Assembly (NCBI GenBank): GCA_021824055.1
Contig: JAKALV010000089.1
Span: 1-11,270 of the forward strand
Direction: 5' to 3'
Length of the DNA: 11,270 nt
Origin: Acidobacteriota bacterium
GTDB lineage: Bacteria; Acidobacteriota; Vicinamibacteria; Vicinamibacterales; SCN-69-37
A model generated the notes under the pieces. That model worked only from the letters and a program-made list of their open reading frames with translations, ran no database searches and was not told the origin of the DNA. Below are positions 1-7,182 of the stretch, piece by piece (the stretch's first letter is position 1; the number at the start of each line of letters is the position of its first letter). The position numbers and the translations under genes are program-made.

Positions 1-459
1 GCCCATCATGACGCCTTTGCCGTCGCTGAGCGACGCCACTTTTTTTCCGCTCGGCAACTGCACCACCCCGACGAACTTCAGCGAGATCGCCGGCGGCGGG
101 GGTGGGCCCGGCGGTGGCGGCGGGGGTCCGGCCGGTGCCACCGCCACGGGCGGCGTCAGCGGACGCGGTGGTGCCGGCGGCGGGGGCGGCACGCCGAACC
201 GGAAGGGATTCCGGCCGGCGGCCGGTTTCTCGCCCACCGGTTCGAGCGCGGCCAGCCGCAGCGCGCTCGGCAACGCGGTGTTCACCCCTGTGCCTGCCGC
301 GAATCCCGCCGCGGCGGTTGAGGGATTGGACGCTCCGGGCCCGCCATCAGCCGGAGCGAAATAGTAGTAATACACGACGCCGACCAGGGCCACGAGCAAC
401 AGCGCGAGATACACCAACTGGCGGCGCTGCTCGCTCACGGGCCTGGCCTCGATCTTCAT
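1..459 (-). CDS. PilP/GspC-like inner-membrane pilus assembly or secretion protein (partial, 3' end off window)
   Basis: I translated this by hand; no stop codon is reached before the left edge, so only the first 153 codons are present. The ATG at 459-457 overlaps the pilO stop codon in an ATGA arrangement. The protein starts with a short cytoplasmic segment and one membrane helix (about residues 14-34, ending in four tyrosines), followed by an Ala/Gly/Pro-rich linker. A GRNPFRF motif lies at residues 82-88. Two long proline runs follow (residues 91-95, and 112-123 interrupted by one glycine). The sequence then enters a beta-rich segment (SLKFVGVV, then KVASLSDGKGVMMG). In PilP and GspC families the 'NPF' motif precedes the periplasmic HR-type domain that contacts the secretin, and the 'LK.VGVV' strand opens that domain. 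There is no lipobox, whereas classical PilP is a lipoprotein, so the anchoring is GspC-like. Family assignment is moderately sure; exact role is inferred from the pilMNO neighbours. Confidence 0.75.
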   Translation of the reverse strand, partial: MKIEARPVSEQRRQLVYLALLLVALVGVVYYYYFAPADGGPGASNPSTAAAGFAAGTGVNTALPSALRLAALEPVGEKPAAGRNPFRFGVPPPPPAPPRPLTPPVAVAPAGPPPPPPGPPPPPAISLKFVGVVQLPSGKKVASLSDGKGVMMG

Positions 460-1034
460 TTGGCCGCCGCGCCCCGGTAGTACGTCGCGATTTCCAGGGC
501 GAGCTGCAGCTGTCCGCTCGACTGTTGCCGCGTGGCCTGCGACAGCTGCACCGACCGAATCGACAGAAACGCCTCGGAGGTCTCCACGTCGTAGATGAAA
601 TGCAGGATCGCGGCGTACTCGCCCGTCAGCTCCACCTTCGTGGTCAGCCGCCGCAACGGACTATCCTTAATAGAGTCGTCTTCGAACGTGCGCGCGCCGA
701 GCGTGAGGTTGTTCTCCTGCGCGAGCTTCGACACTTCCACCAGCGCCACCTTGCCGGCCGCCGCCTGGGTCGCCGGCAGCACCTGGCCGTAGAACTTCGC
801 GAGCTCCTGCTCGGCGCGGTCTCGGCTGGCGCGCGCGTTCTGCATCTGCGTGAGCCGCTGAGTCGCCACGGCGGTGGCAAACCGGGCCTCCTCGGCCGCC
901 ACCGTGTTGTTCGCCACCACCTTCTTCAACGGCAGCACCACGGCGCCGACGAGCGCGGCGTCAACGACGAGCAGCGCCACGAGCGGCACCAGCACGCTGC
1001 GGCGTTCAGCGAAGATGCGGCGCCAGAGCGTCAC
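456..1034 (-). CDS. pilO: PilO-like type IV pilus inner-membrane alignment protein
   Basis: A 192-residue bitopic protein. A short cytoplasmic N-terminus (MTLWRRIFAERR) is followed by one membrane helix (about residues 14-36), a coiled-coil-prone stretch rich in Ala, Gln, Arg and Glu (about 40-90), and a periplasmic alpha/beta domain (about 95-185, with VALVEVSKLAQENNLTL and a LTGEYAAILHFIYDVE strand-helix unit) typical of the ferredoxin-like PilO/GspM fold. PilO pairs with PilN in the inner membrane and links the cytoplasmic ATPase complex to the secretin. I chose the GTG start at 1034-1032 because its GTGA overlaps the pilN stop by 4 nt and leaves a normal PilO length; the frame stays open much further upstream but there overlaps pilN. 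Low sequence conservation in this family makes order within the operon an important part of the call. Confidence 0.85.
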   Translation of the reverse strand: MTLWRRIFAERRSVLVPLVALLVVDAALVGAVVLPLKKVVANNTVAAEEARFATAVATQRLTQMQNARASRDRAEQELAKFYGQVLPATQAAAGKVALVEVSKLAQENNLTLGARTFEDDSIKDSPLRRLTTKVELTGEYAAILHFIYDVETSEAFLSIRSVQLSQATRQQSSGQLQLALEIATYYRGAAAK

Positions 1035-1672
1035 TCGGCGCCGCCCTTCTTCTGAGGGGCCGCCGGCAGCTTCGAGGCCGGCGCGGGCGTGGCGGACGCC
1101 GCAGGCGGCGCGGCCTGGGTTCGGGGCGGCAGATAGCGCGCTTCCACGATCGTCCGGCGCATGCCGTCTTCGGTCGAGTCTTCCTGGCGCGGCAGCACGT
1201 CGTAGAACGCGCCAGTCCGCTGCAGGCTGTCGATGAACGCGGCCAGGTCGTCGGGCCGCTTCGACACGACGGTCATCATCACGAGCACGCCGTTCTTGTC
1301 GATGAGCGGCGCCACCGAGAGCACGCGCACATCGTTTGGCAGCGTCTTTTCGACCAGGCCGAAGAACACGGTCCAGGAAAACGTCCGCTCGTCGATGAGC
1401 GCGTTCGCCTGCTGCGTTGACAGCGCCAGCCCTTTCAGGGCCGTGTTGTTGATCGCGCGCTGCAGCGCCACGGTCTCGGTGTCCGCGCGGCTGCTGGCCG
1501 CCTGGTCGCGCGCGATCTGGCCGTTCAGCCGCGTCCGGTCCGCCGACAGCGACACGATCTGCTGCACGCAGATGACGGCAATGACGATGGCGGCGACGCC
1601 GGCGACGGCGATCACGAACGACGTGAGGCGCTCGTTGTAGAACGGGCGGGCGGAGAGATTGGTGCGGAGCAT
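1031..1672 (-). CDS. pilN: PilN-like type IV pilus assembly protein
   Basis: A 213-residue bitopic membrane protein. The N-terminal cytoplasmic peptide NLSARPFYNER (residues 5-15) corresponds to the conserved PilN tail that inserts into PilM in known systems. A single membrane helix (about residues 18-40) is followed by a periplasmic coiled coil (about 41-80) and an alpha/beta domain (about 95-175). The last 35 or so residues are Ala/Pro-rich and low complexity, ending in a Lys/Gly stretch, which is longer than in standard PilN. The ATG at 1672-1670 shares one base with the pilM stop (TGATG), and the stop overlaps pilO, so translation of pilM, pilN and pilO is probably coupled. GspL C-terminal half is the type II secretion counterpart; the separate PilM upstream favours PilN. 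Confidence 0.87.
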   Translation of the reverse strand: MLRTNLSARPFYNERLTSFVIAVAGVAAIVIAVICVQQIVSLSADRTRLNGQIARDQAASSRADTETVALQRAINNTALKGLALSTQQANALIDERTFSWTVFFGLVEKTLPNDVRVLSVAPLIDKNGVLVMMTVVSKRPDDLAAFIDSLQRTGAFYDVLPRQEDSTEDGMRRTIVEARYLPPRTQAAPPAASATPAPASKLPAAPQKKGGAE

Positions 1673-2640
1673 CAGGCCGCGCCCCGTTCCCGCAGCAGCG
1701 CGCCGACGGGCGCCGCCAGAGCGTCAAGCAACTCTAGGCCGGCGCTGATGCGATCGTTCAACGCGGCCGCGGCGCGCGGATCCAGCGTTTCCACGACGGT
1801 CCCCAGGCGTTCGCTGATCTCCTTGCGGGCGCGCTCGTGTCCGCCGGCCGCGTCGCCGTACGTGCCGCCCGACAGCAGCACGCGCGCGAACTGCGTGCCG
1901 CCCAGCCGGTCCTCGTGGTACATCGCCGTCTGATGCACGAGGGCGCTCAGCGGTTCGCTGTCGGCCGCGGGGCGGTGGCGATGAAAGACCATGGAGGCGC
2001 CGCGCATGATCACGAGTGTGGTCGAGTCGGCGGCCAGGCACACGAGCAGCCAGTCGGCGTCGGGCGCGAGACGGGCGGCCAGCGCCGTGTTGATCACGTT
2101 GAAACTCGCGATGTCGACGATGCCGGCGTGGGCGCCGATGGCGTCGGCCACGGCTTCATACTCGGCGATCACATCGCGGCGCGACACGACCGCGGCCAGC
2201 GTCGTCACGCCGGCTTCCGTGGCAGCCGGCACGTAGCTGAGCACGGCGTCATCCACGGGAAACGGCACGGACTTCTTGACCTGCCAACGGATCAACTGCT
2301 CCAGCTCGCTCTGTCGCGCGGGCATCTGCTCGAACGGCAGCAGCGACACGCGCGCCACGGTGTCGGGCACGATCAGCGCCACGCGGGACGGTGGTCTGAT
2401 GCCGGCCCGGTCGAGCGCGCGCTTGAGCGCGTCGGCGACCACGCGGGGATTGGCGATGTTGCCGGCCGTCAGCGACGGCACCACCGCGGCGTCGGGCAGC
2501 GATTCGGTGGCGTAGCCGGACACGGCCGGCCGGGCGCCGCGTCCGATCTGGGCCACCGTCACGCGGCGATGCGCGATCTCGATCGCGACCTCCGGCTGGG
2601 GCGGCGACAGCCACGACGGCAAACGCAGGGAGGGGCTCAT
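1672..2640 (-). CDS. pilM: PilM-like actin-fold pilus assembly ATPase
   Basis: A 322-residue cytoplasmic protein with no membrane segment. The start of the actin/FtsA-like fold is visible as VAIEIAHRRVTVAQI (about residues 18-32), the position of the phosphate-binding strand-turn. IRWQVKKSVPF at 117-127 followed by PVDDAVLSY matches the PilM signature in which an Arg-Trp-Glu/Gln helix leads into '.PF..D'. VLLSGG at 254-259 is the adenosine-motif strand. PilM binds the PilN tail and couples it to the PilB/PilC motor. I chose ATG 2640-2638 because it forms an ATGA overlap with the pilB stop and gives a normal N-terminus; an upstream in-frame ATG at 2709 would add 23 residues lying entirely over pilB. 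The N-terminal phosphate loop lacks the usual Gly-Ser-Ser after the Asp/Glu, so nucleotide binding may be weakened. Confidence 0.87.
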   Translation of the reverse strand: MSPSLRLPSWLSPPQPEVAIEIAHRRVTVAQIGRGARPAVSGYATESLPDAAVVPSLTAGNIANPRVVADALKRALDRAGIRPPSRVALIVPDTVARVSLLPFEQMPARQSELEQLIRWQVKKSVPFPVDDAVLSYVPAATEAGVTTLAAVVSRRDVIAEYEAVADAIGAHAGIVDIASFNVINTALAARLAPDADWLLVCLAADSTTLVIMRGASMVFHRHRPAADSEPLSALVHQTAMYHEDRLGGTQFARVLLSGGTYGDAAGGHERARKEISERLGTVVETLDPRAAAALNDRISAGLELLDALAAPVGALLRERGAA

Positions 2641-4280
2641 TCGACGAAGGTCACCTTGTTGATCTCGCGGAGCGTGGTCGCGCCGTCCATGACGCGTTCC
2701 ACCGCGCATTCGCGCAGGAACCGCATGCCGTCCTCGCGCGCCGCCTTCTTGATTTCCGTGGTCGGCCGACGCTCGAGAATCATGTCACGGATGCGATCGG
2801 TCAGATCCATCAGCTCGCAGATGGCGGTGCGGCCTTTGTAGCCGGTGCCGCCGCACTCCATGCAGCCCGCGCCTTCATAAAAGGTGTGCGTGTCGGCCAG
2901 GCCGGGATCCAGCGCCGATTCGACCAGGAACGCGCGCGACATCTTCGCCGGGCGCTTGCAGTGCAGGCAGATCCGCCGCACGAGGCGCTGCGCCAGCACG
3001 CAATTGAGCGCCGACACGAACTGGTAGGGTTCCACGCCCATGTTCAGGAACCGGCCCAGCACGTCGATGACGTTGTTCGCGTGCACCGTGGTGAACACGA
3101 GGTGGCCGGTGAGCGCCGACTGGATGGCGATCTGCGCGGTCTCGGGGTCGCGGATTTCGCCGACCATGATCTTGTCCGGATCGTGGCGCAGGATCGAACG
3201 CAGGCCGCGCGCGAACGTGAGGCCCTTCTTTTCGTTGATCGGAATCTGCGTGATGCCGCGCAGCTGGTATTCCACCGGGTCTTCGATCGTGATGATCTTG
3301 TCTTCAACCGTCTTGATCTCGGACAAGGCCGCGTAGAGCGTGGTCGTCTTGCCCGAGCCGGTCGGCCCGGTGACGAGCACCATGCCGTAGGGCTCGCGGA
3401 TGTACTTGCGGAACCGCCGCATCTCGTCCTCGGGCCAGCCCAGGATGTCGAGCCGCAGTTCCGTGAACTGCTCGCTGATGGATTCCTTGTCGAGAATGCG
3501 GATCACCGAATCCTCGCCGTGCACGCTCGGCATGATCGACACGCGGAAATCGATGGCCTTGCCGCGGATGCGCAGTTTGAAGCGGCCGTCCTGCGGCACG
3601 CGCTTCTCGGCGATGTCCAGCTCGGCCATGACCTTGATGCGCGAGATGATCGTGCTGTGATGCCGCTTGTCGATCGGCTTCATCGCCTGCTGCAGCACGC
3701 CGTCGATGCGGTACTTCACGTTGACCGCATCGTCCTGCGTCTCGATGTGAATGTCGGACGCGCGGCGCTGAATGGCGGTGAAGATCATCGAGTCCACGAG
3801 GCGGATCACGGGGCTCGCGTCCTGCGTGAGCTTGTCAACCGTGAGGTTCTCTTCGCCGGCCGCGTCGTCATCCCGCAGAATCTGCATCTGGAAGCCTTCG
3901 GTGGCCTCCTCGAGCACGCGCTGCGAGCTCTCGCTCTTCTTGAGGATGTTCTGGATCGCCGACGCGGTGCCGACGCACACGCGGACCGGCGTGTTGAGCT
4001 GCGCCGCCAGCTCGTCGATCGTCGCCAGGTCGCTCGGGTCGGAGACGACGATAAGGAGCGCCTGGCCGTCGCGCTGAAACGGCACGAAGCCGTACCGCAG
4101 CATCAGGTCGGCCGGAATGCTCCGGAACAGGCCGTGGTCGATGCGGAACTCGTCCAGGTTGACGAACTGCAGCTGGTACCGCTCGGCCAGCCGGCGCGCC
4201 TGCGCCTCTTCCGCCGCGGGATCGACCGCCGGCGTGACGCCGTCATCCAGGAATTCGACCGGGGGTATGTGCTCCGCCAT
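2637..4280 (-). CDS. pilB: PilB/GspE assembly ATPase
   Basis: A 547-residue cytoplasmic hexameric ATPase that powers pilus extension (or type II secretion). Domains in order: an MshEN/T2SSE N-terminal domain (about residues 30-115), then the N2 domain with ASDIHIE and the VKYRIDG strand, then the RecA-like core. Visible motifs are Walker A GPTGSGKT (305-312), Walker B-region IMVGEIRDPETA (371-382) with the general-base Glu in GEIRD, and the HANN 'His box' after TGHLVFTTV. Four cysteines, C438/C441 and C473/C476, form the CxxC zinc module characteristic of PilB and GspE extension ATPases and absent from PilT. Length is typical for the family. The start ATG at 4280 has a strong upstream GGGAGG. 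The pilMNO genes downstream favour PilB over GspE, but sequence alone does not exclude a type II secretion ATPase. Confidence 0.95.
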   Translation of the reverse strand: MAEHIPPVEFLDDGVTPAVDPAAEEAQARRLAERYQLQFVNLDEFRIDHGLFRSIPADLMLRYGFVPFQRDGQALLIVVSDPSDLATIDELAAQLNTPVRVCVGTASAIQNILKKSESSQRVLEEATEGFQMQILRDDDAAGEENLTVDKLTQDASPVIRLVDSMIFTAIQRRASDIHIETQDDAVNVKYRIDGVLQQAMKPIDKRHHSTIISRIKVMAELDIAEKRVPQDGRFKLRIRGKAIDFRVSIMPSVHGEDSVIRILDKESISEQFTELRLDILGWPEDEMRRFRKYIREPYGMVLVTGPTGSGKTTTLYAALSEIKTVEDKIITIEDPVEYQLRGITQIPINEKKGLTFARGLRSILRHDPDKIMVGEIRDPETAQIAIQSALTGHLVFTTVHANNVIDVLGRFLNMGVEPYQFVSALNCVLAQRLVRRICLHCKRPAKMSRAFLVESALDPGLADTHTFYEGAGCMECGGTGYKGRTAICELMDLTDRIRDMILERRPTTEIKKAAREDGMRFLRECAVERVMDGATTLREINKVTFVE

Positions 4281-4283
4281 CCG

Positions 4284-5501
4284 CTATCCTCCCGCCAATG
4301 ACGACAGACGGAACAACGGCAGATACAGCGCGAGCACCAGGCCCGCGATCACCGCGCCCATGACGATCAGCAGGACGGGCTCGACCAGTCCGGCAAAACG
4401 CGTCAGCGTCGTTTCGTTTTCTTCGTCGTAGAAGTCCGCCACGCTGTTCAGCATCTCGGCCAGCGCGCCCGTGGACTCGCCCACTTCCACCATCTCGATC
4501 GCCACGTCCGGAAAGGTCGCGTGCCGGGCGAGCGCCATGCCGAATCCACTGCCCTCGCGCACCTGCCGCGAGACATCGGCGAGGTCCGCGGCCACGGCCT
4601 GATTGCCGATCGCCCTTGACGCGGTTTCGACGGCGCTGACCAGCGGGATGCCGCCGCTCAGGAGCGTGGCCACGGTGCGCGCCACCTGCGCGGTCGCGAA
4701 CTTGCGCGCGAGCGTGCCGGCAAACGGCATGCGCAGCACCATCGCGTCGAGCTGCCGGCGGCTGTCCTTGCGCCGCAGCCAGGTGGCCGCGGCCACGACC
4801 GCCGCGCCGATCACGATCAGGATAAGCCACAGCTCTTTGACGAGCGTGGTGGACACCGCCACCAGCATGCGCGTGGCGAGCGGCAGCTCCGCGCCATGGC
4901 CCATCTGGTTGAAGAACTCCGCGAACTGCGGTACGACCTTGAAGACGATGCCAAGCACGAGGACGGCGGCCAGCACCATCAGCACGACGGGATAGATGAG
5001 CGCCGACGCGGTGCGCGACCGCACCGCCGCGATCACTTTGGTGTGATGCACGAAGCGCCGCAGGACCTGCTCGAGGCTGCCGCTCTTTTCGCCGGCCAGG
5101 AGCGAGGCGGTGTAGACGCCGCTGAACAGATCGCCCTGCGCCTCGAACGCCTCGGAGAGCGCCGTGCCTCCCCGCACGCGCGCGTACACATCGTCGAGCA
5201 CGCTCTTGAAGAGCGGCATCTTGACGCGCTTGCGCAGGATGTCGAGCGACTGCACGAGGGGCAAGCCGGCCTTGAGCAGCGTGGCGAGTTCCTGATTGAA
5301 GAGGATGAAATCCTTCTGCGGAATCTTGCGGCGCTGCGGCAGGCGGAACCCGCCGAACGACGCGCCCACGCCGCGATGGATGGAGAGGACGAACAGACCC
5401 TTCTCCTCCAGCTCGTGCCGCAATCGCTCTTCGCTTTCCGCGACGAAGGTCGATTCCTGGACCTGGCCGGTCGCGGTGGATACCCTGCAGCGAAATTCCA
5501 C
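4284..5501 (-). CDS. pilC: PilC/GspF inner-membrane platform protein
   Basis: A 405-residue polytopic membrane protein, the usual family length. An N-terminal beta-rich segment (MEFRCRV to FVLSI, residues 1-41) is followed by two tandem T2SSF domains. Each domain carries the repeated motif near its end: AGEKSGSLEQVL at 136-147 and VGESTGALAEML at 340-351. Three membrane helices are visible at about 167-190, 221-241 and 374-397. PilC/GspF sits in the inner membrane, contacts the ATPase on the cytoplasmic side and moves pilin subunits into the fibre. The start is a GTG at 5501-5499; a GGAGG lies 14 nt upstream, a rather long spacing. It is separated from the upstream transglycosylase by 61 nt with no recognisable terminator, and ends 3 nt before pilB. 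Confidence 0.95.
   Translation of the reverse strand: MEFRCRVSTATGQVQESTFVAESEERLRHELEEKGLFVLSIHRGVGASFGGFRLPQRRKIPQKDFILFNQELATLLKAGLPLVQSLDILRKRVKMPLFKSVLDDVYARVRGGTALSEAFEAQGDLFSGVYTASLLAGEKSGSLEQVLRRFVHHTKVIAAVRSRTASALIYPVVLMVLAAVLVLGIVFKVVPQFAEFFNQMGHGAELPLATRMLVAVSTTLVKELWLILIVIGAAVVAAATWLRRKDSRRQLDAMVLRMPFAGTLARKFATAQVARTVATLLSGGIPLVSAVETASRAIGNQAVAADLADVSRQVREGSGFGMALARHATFPDVAIEMVEVGESTGALAEMLNSVADFYDEENETTLTRFAGLVEPVLLIVMGAVIAGLVLALYLPLFRLSSLAGG
4288..4293 (-). promoter_or_regulatory. Shine-Dalgarno of pilB
   Basis: On the minus strand this reads GGGAGG and lies 7 nt before the pilB ATG. It is embedded in the last codons of pilC (the Ala-Gly-Gly end), and the pilC stop sits between it and the pilB start, so both genes share these bases. 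It fixes the pilB start and supports coupled translation. Confidence 0.7.
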
Positions 5502-5562
5502 GTGTGTCTCTCTGGCCTCCGCCCGGGGTTAGACTGCGGTCGCGGTCAAACGGCCGACCGGC

Positions 5563-6204
5563 TTACCGCTTCTTCACAAGCGCCATGATGCGGCGCACGT
5601 AGTTCTGGGTCTCCGGGTAGGGCGGGATGCCGCCGTAGCGGGCCACGGCGGCTTCGCCGGCGTTGTACGCCGCCAGCGCCTTGGGCGTCTGGTTGCCAAA
5701 CCGGTCGAGCAAGGTCTTCAGATGCTGCAGGCCCGCGGAGAGATTCTGCTCGGGGTCGAAGGGATCGGCGACCGCGTACCGGCGGGCGGTTGTCGGCATC
5801 AGCTGCATCAGCCCCATCGCGCCCTTGGGCGACACGGCGTTGGTCTGGTAGTTCGATTCCACCGTGATGAGCGCGCGCGCGAGGTCGGCCGGCACGCCGA
5901 ATTGCCGCGCCAGGCGATCGACCAGATCCGGCACGGCCAGGCTGGGCGGCACGTAGGCCGGCAGCACGAACGTGGAGGCCGCGTCGGCGTGCAGCACTTC
6001 GTCGGGCAGCACGGCCGCGACGATCGCCCGCGGCGCGCGCATCTCGCCGCCGCTTCTCAGTTGCATCACCATCACGTCGCCGTCGACCGTGGCGGACTTC
6101 ACGCTGAGCGTGGCGCCCGAGGTCAGGCGGACGAGCTCCGCCCGCGCGGCGCGCGGCGCGGCCAGCGTCGCGAAGACAACCGCTGCGGTGACGGCACGTT
6201 TCAC
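5563..6204 (-). CDS. SLT-family lytic transglycosylase
   Basis: A 213-residue exported enzyme that cleaves the MurNAc-GlcNAc bond of peptidoglycan with 1,6-anhydro product formation. A Sec signal peptide covers about residues 1-22 (cleavage after ARA). Residues 23-70 form a small beta-rich module (ELVRLTSGATLSV, VMVMQLRSGGEM), then comes the Slt/goose-lysozyme-like domain from about 93. The catalytic glutamate is E116 in LITVESNYQ. Family motifs follow: SPKGAMGLMQLMPTTA (125-140), NLSAGLQHLKTLLDRF (154-169) and ALAAYNAGEAAV (177-188). The GTG start at 6204 lies 5 nt after the stop of the lipoprotein gene. Being upstream of pilC-pilB suggests a role in making room for the trans-envelope pilus machine; this role is inferred from position only. 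Confidence 0.9.
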   Translation of the reverse strand: MKRAVTAAVVFATLAAPRAARAELVRLTSGATLSVKSATVDGDVMVMQLRSGGEMRAPRAIVAAVLPDEVLHADAASTFVLPAYVPPSLAVPDLVDRLARQFGVPADLARALITVESNYQTNAVSPKGAMGLMQLMPTTARRYAVADPFDPEQNLSAGLQHLKTLLDRFGNQTPKALAAYNAGEAAVARYGGIPPYPETQNYVRRIMALVKKR

Positions 6205-6209
6205 AACGC

Positions 6210-7106
6210 CTACTTCTGATCCACGAAGAGGTGATAGACGCGGATGCCCAGTTCGCGCACGTCCGGCGACTTCAGACTCGGCAGTTGGGCGGGCACGAAC
6301 GTGCGATCCAGATCCACGCGCAACTCCACCATGTCGTCGTTGCCCAGTTGCGCGGCGGTGATCGGAATCCGCTGCAGCAACGGCGCCGCCGAGTCGGCCG
6401 CGAACGTCTTCACCGGCTTGCCGGCAACGACGAGCGTGACCTGCTGCGGCGGCGTGAACAGATCCACGCGCGCGTCCGACTCGAAGTACAGCGTCACGTC
6501 CTTACGCGGGTTCTTGAAGTTCACGATGCCGGACTTCTGCGTCCACTGCCACTCGCGCCCGTTGTCCGGGTTCGTTTCCGGCGGATGCCAGCCGCTCTTG
6601 TAGATCACGAAGACGTTTTCCGACTGCGGCAGCAACTGGAGCGTGCCGACCTTGTACGTGGTCTGAACCGGATCGGCGCCCTGCATCGGCAGGCGGTCGT
6701 CGGCGCGATACAGGCCGACGCGCACCGTGGCTTCGCCCGTGAAGGGAACGATCGGCATGAAGCGCTGGCGCGTGTACTGCACTTTCTGTCCCGGCTTCCA
6801 CTGCGAGGTGGGAATCGCCGGATCGTGATCGTCGATCCAGATGGTGTCGCCGTCCGGGTTCACCAGGTGGACGAGCACGCGATAGTCGTCCTTGATCGGG
6901 GCGATGACGTCGAACTGATACGTGAAGTCCACAGGGGCGCCCAGCGCGACGCGATCCTTGCTGGCACTAAACGATGGCGTGGCGACGGGAGGCCGGGTGT
7001 CTTTCTTGGAACACGCGGCGGTTCCGGCCAGCAACAAAGCGACCGATGCGGCCAGAACGGCGGCACGGCAGAGAGGGCGCTCGAAAATTTGGTGGACGAC
7101 AGGCAT
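6210..7106 (-). CDS. Putative lipoprotein of unknown function, first gene of the pilus run
   Basis: A 298-residue protein that I do not recognise. The N-terminus has a basic start, a hydrophobic stretch (about residues 15-30) and a cysteine at position 32 (GTAACSKK), so it looks like a lipoprotein, although the residue at -3 is Thr and makes the lipobox weak. The mature part has two beta-rich regions. One spans about 45-150, with VALGAPVDFTYQF, DYRVLVHLVNPDGDTIW and VRVGLYR, resembling an immunoglobulin-like fold. The second spans about 165-298, with many alternating hydrophobic strands ending in IRVYHLFVDQK, reminiscent of a jelly-roll or carbohydrate-binding fold. Fold descriptions are guesses from strand pattern. 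It is 5 nt upstream of the transglycosylase and heads the operon. It lacks a clear Shine-Dalgarno. A cell-envelope or extracytoplasmic binding role is plausible. Confidence 0.75.
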   Translation of the reverse strand: MPVVHQIFERPLCRAAVLAASVALLLAGTAACSKKDTRPPVATPSFSASKDRVALGAPVDFTYQFDVIAPIKDDYRVLVHLVNPDGDTIWIDDHDPAIPTSQWKPGQKVQYTRQRFMPIVPFTGEATVRVGLYRADDRLPMQGADPVQTTYKVGTLQLLPQSENVFVIYKSGWHPPETNPDNGREWQWTQKSGIVNFKNPRKDVTLYFESDARVDLFTPPQQVTLVVAGKPVKTFAADSAAPLLQRIPITAAQLGNDDMVELRVDLDRTFVPAQLPSLKSPDVRELGIRVYHLFVDQK

Positions 7107-7114
7107 GTGGCGCC

Positions 7115-7143
7115 ATGGTACCGTATTGCCGCATACTGTTCAA
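7115..7143 (-). promoter_or_regulatory. Candidate sigma70-type promoter for the lipoprotein/pilus run
   Basis: On the minus strand TTGAAC (7143-7138) and TACCAT (7120-7115) are separated by exactly 17 nt; each matches the consensus -35 and -10 at four of six positions. Transcription would begin near 7108, only 2 or 3 nt before the ATG at 7106, which would give an almost leaderless message and fits the absence of a Shine-Dalgarno there. Weak match, so low confidence. Confidence 0.3.
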
Positions 7144-7147
7144 TATG
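7132..7147. promoter_or_regulatory. Imperfect 16-bp dyad in the divergent intergenic region (possible operator)
   Basis: CATACTGTTCAATATG pairs at six of eight symmetric positions (perfect outer CATA/TATG and inner TG/CA). It is AT-rich against a very GC-rich background and overlaps the proposed -35 element of the leftward promoter. An outer CCGTA (7121-7125) and TACGG (7155-7159) nearly share its centre. It may bind a regulator that serves both the pilus run and the microcompartment genes, but short dyads occur by chance. Confidence 0.3.
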
Positions 7148-7182
7148 TTAGCCTTACGGCGATTTCGCGATTCACAAAACCC

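Noticed and set aside
95..190. G-quadruplex cluster on the plus strand within the PilP/GspC-like gene
   Set aside because: The G-runs are a direct result of consecutive proline codons on the other strand, so no separate function needs to be proposed.
8..364. A Gly-rich 118-residue plus-strand open frame resembling a PE-PGRS-like or collagen-like protein
   Set aside because: The glycine runs are the antisense of the proline codons in the linker of the PilP/GspC-like gene.
2886..4301. A 471-codon open frame on the plus strand
   Set aside because: It is antisense to pilB, whose motifs are unmistakable. Its translation is Arg/His/Asp-rich without domains, as expected for an antisense frame in very GC-rich DNA.
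5502..5562. A terminator between the SLT gene and pilC
   Set aside because: No stable stem followed by a T-tract is visible on the minus strand; the gap is only 61 nt.
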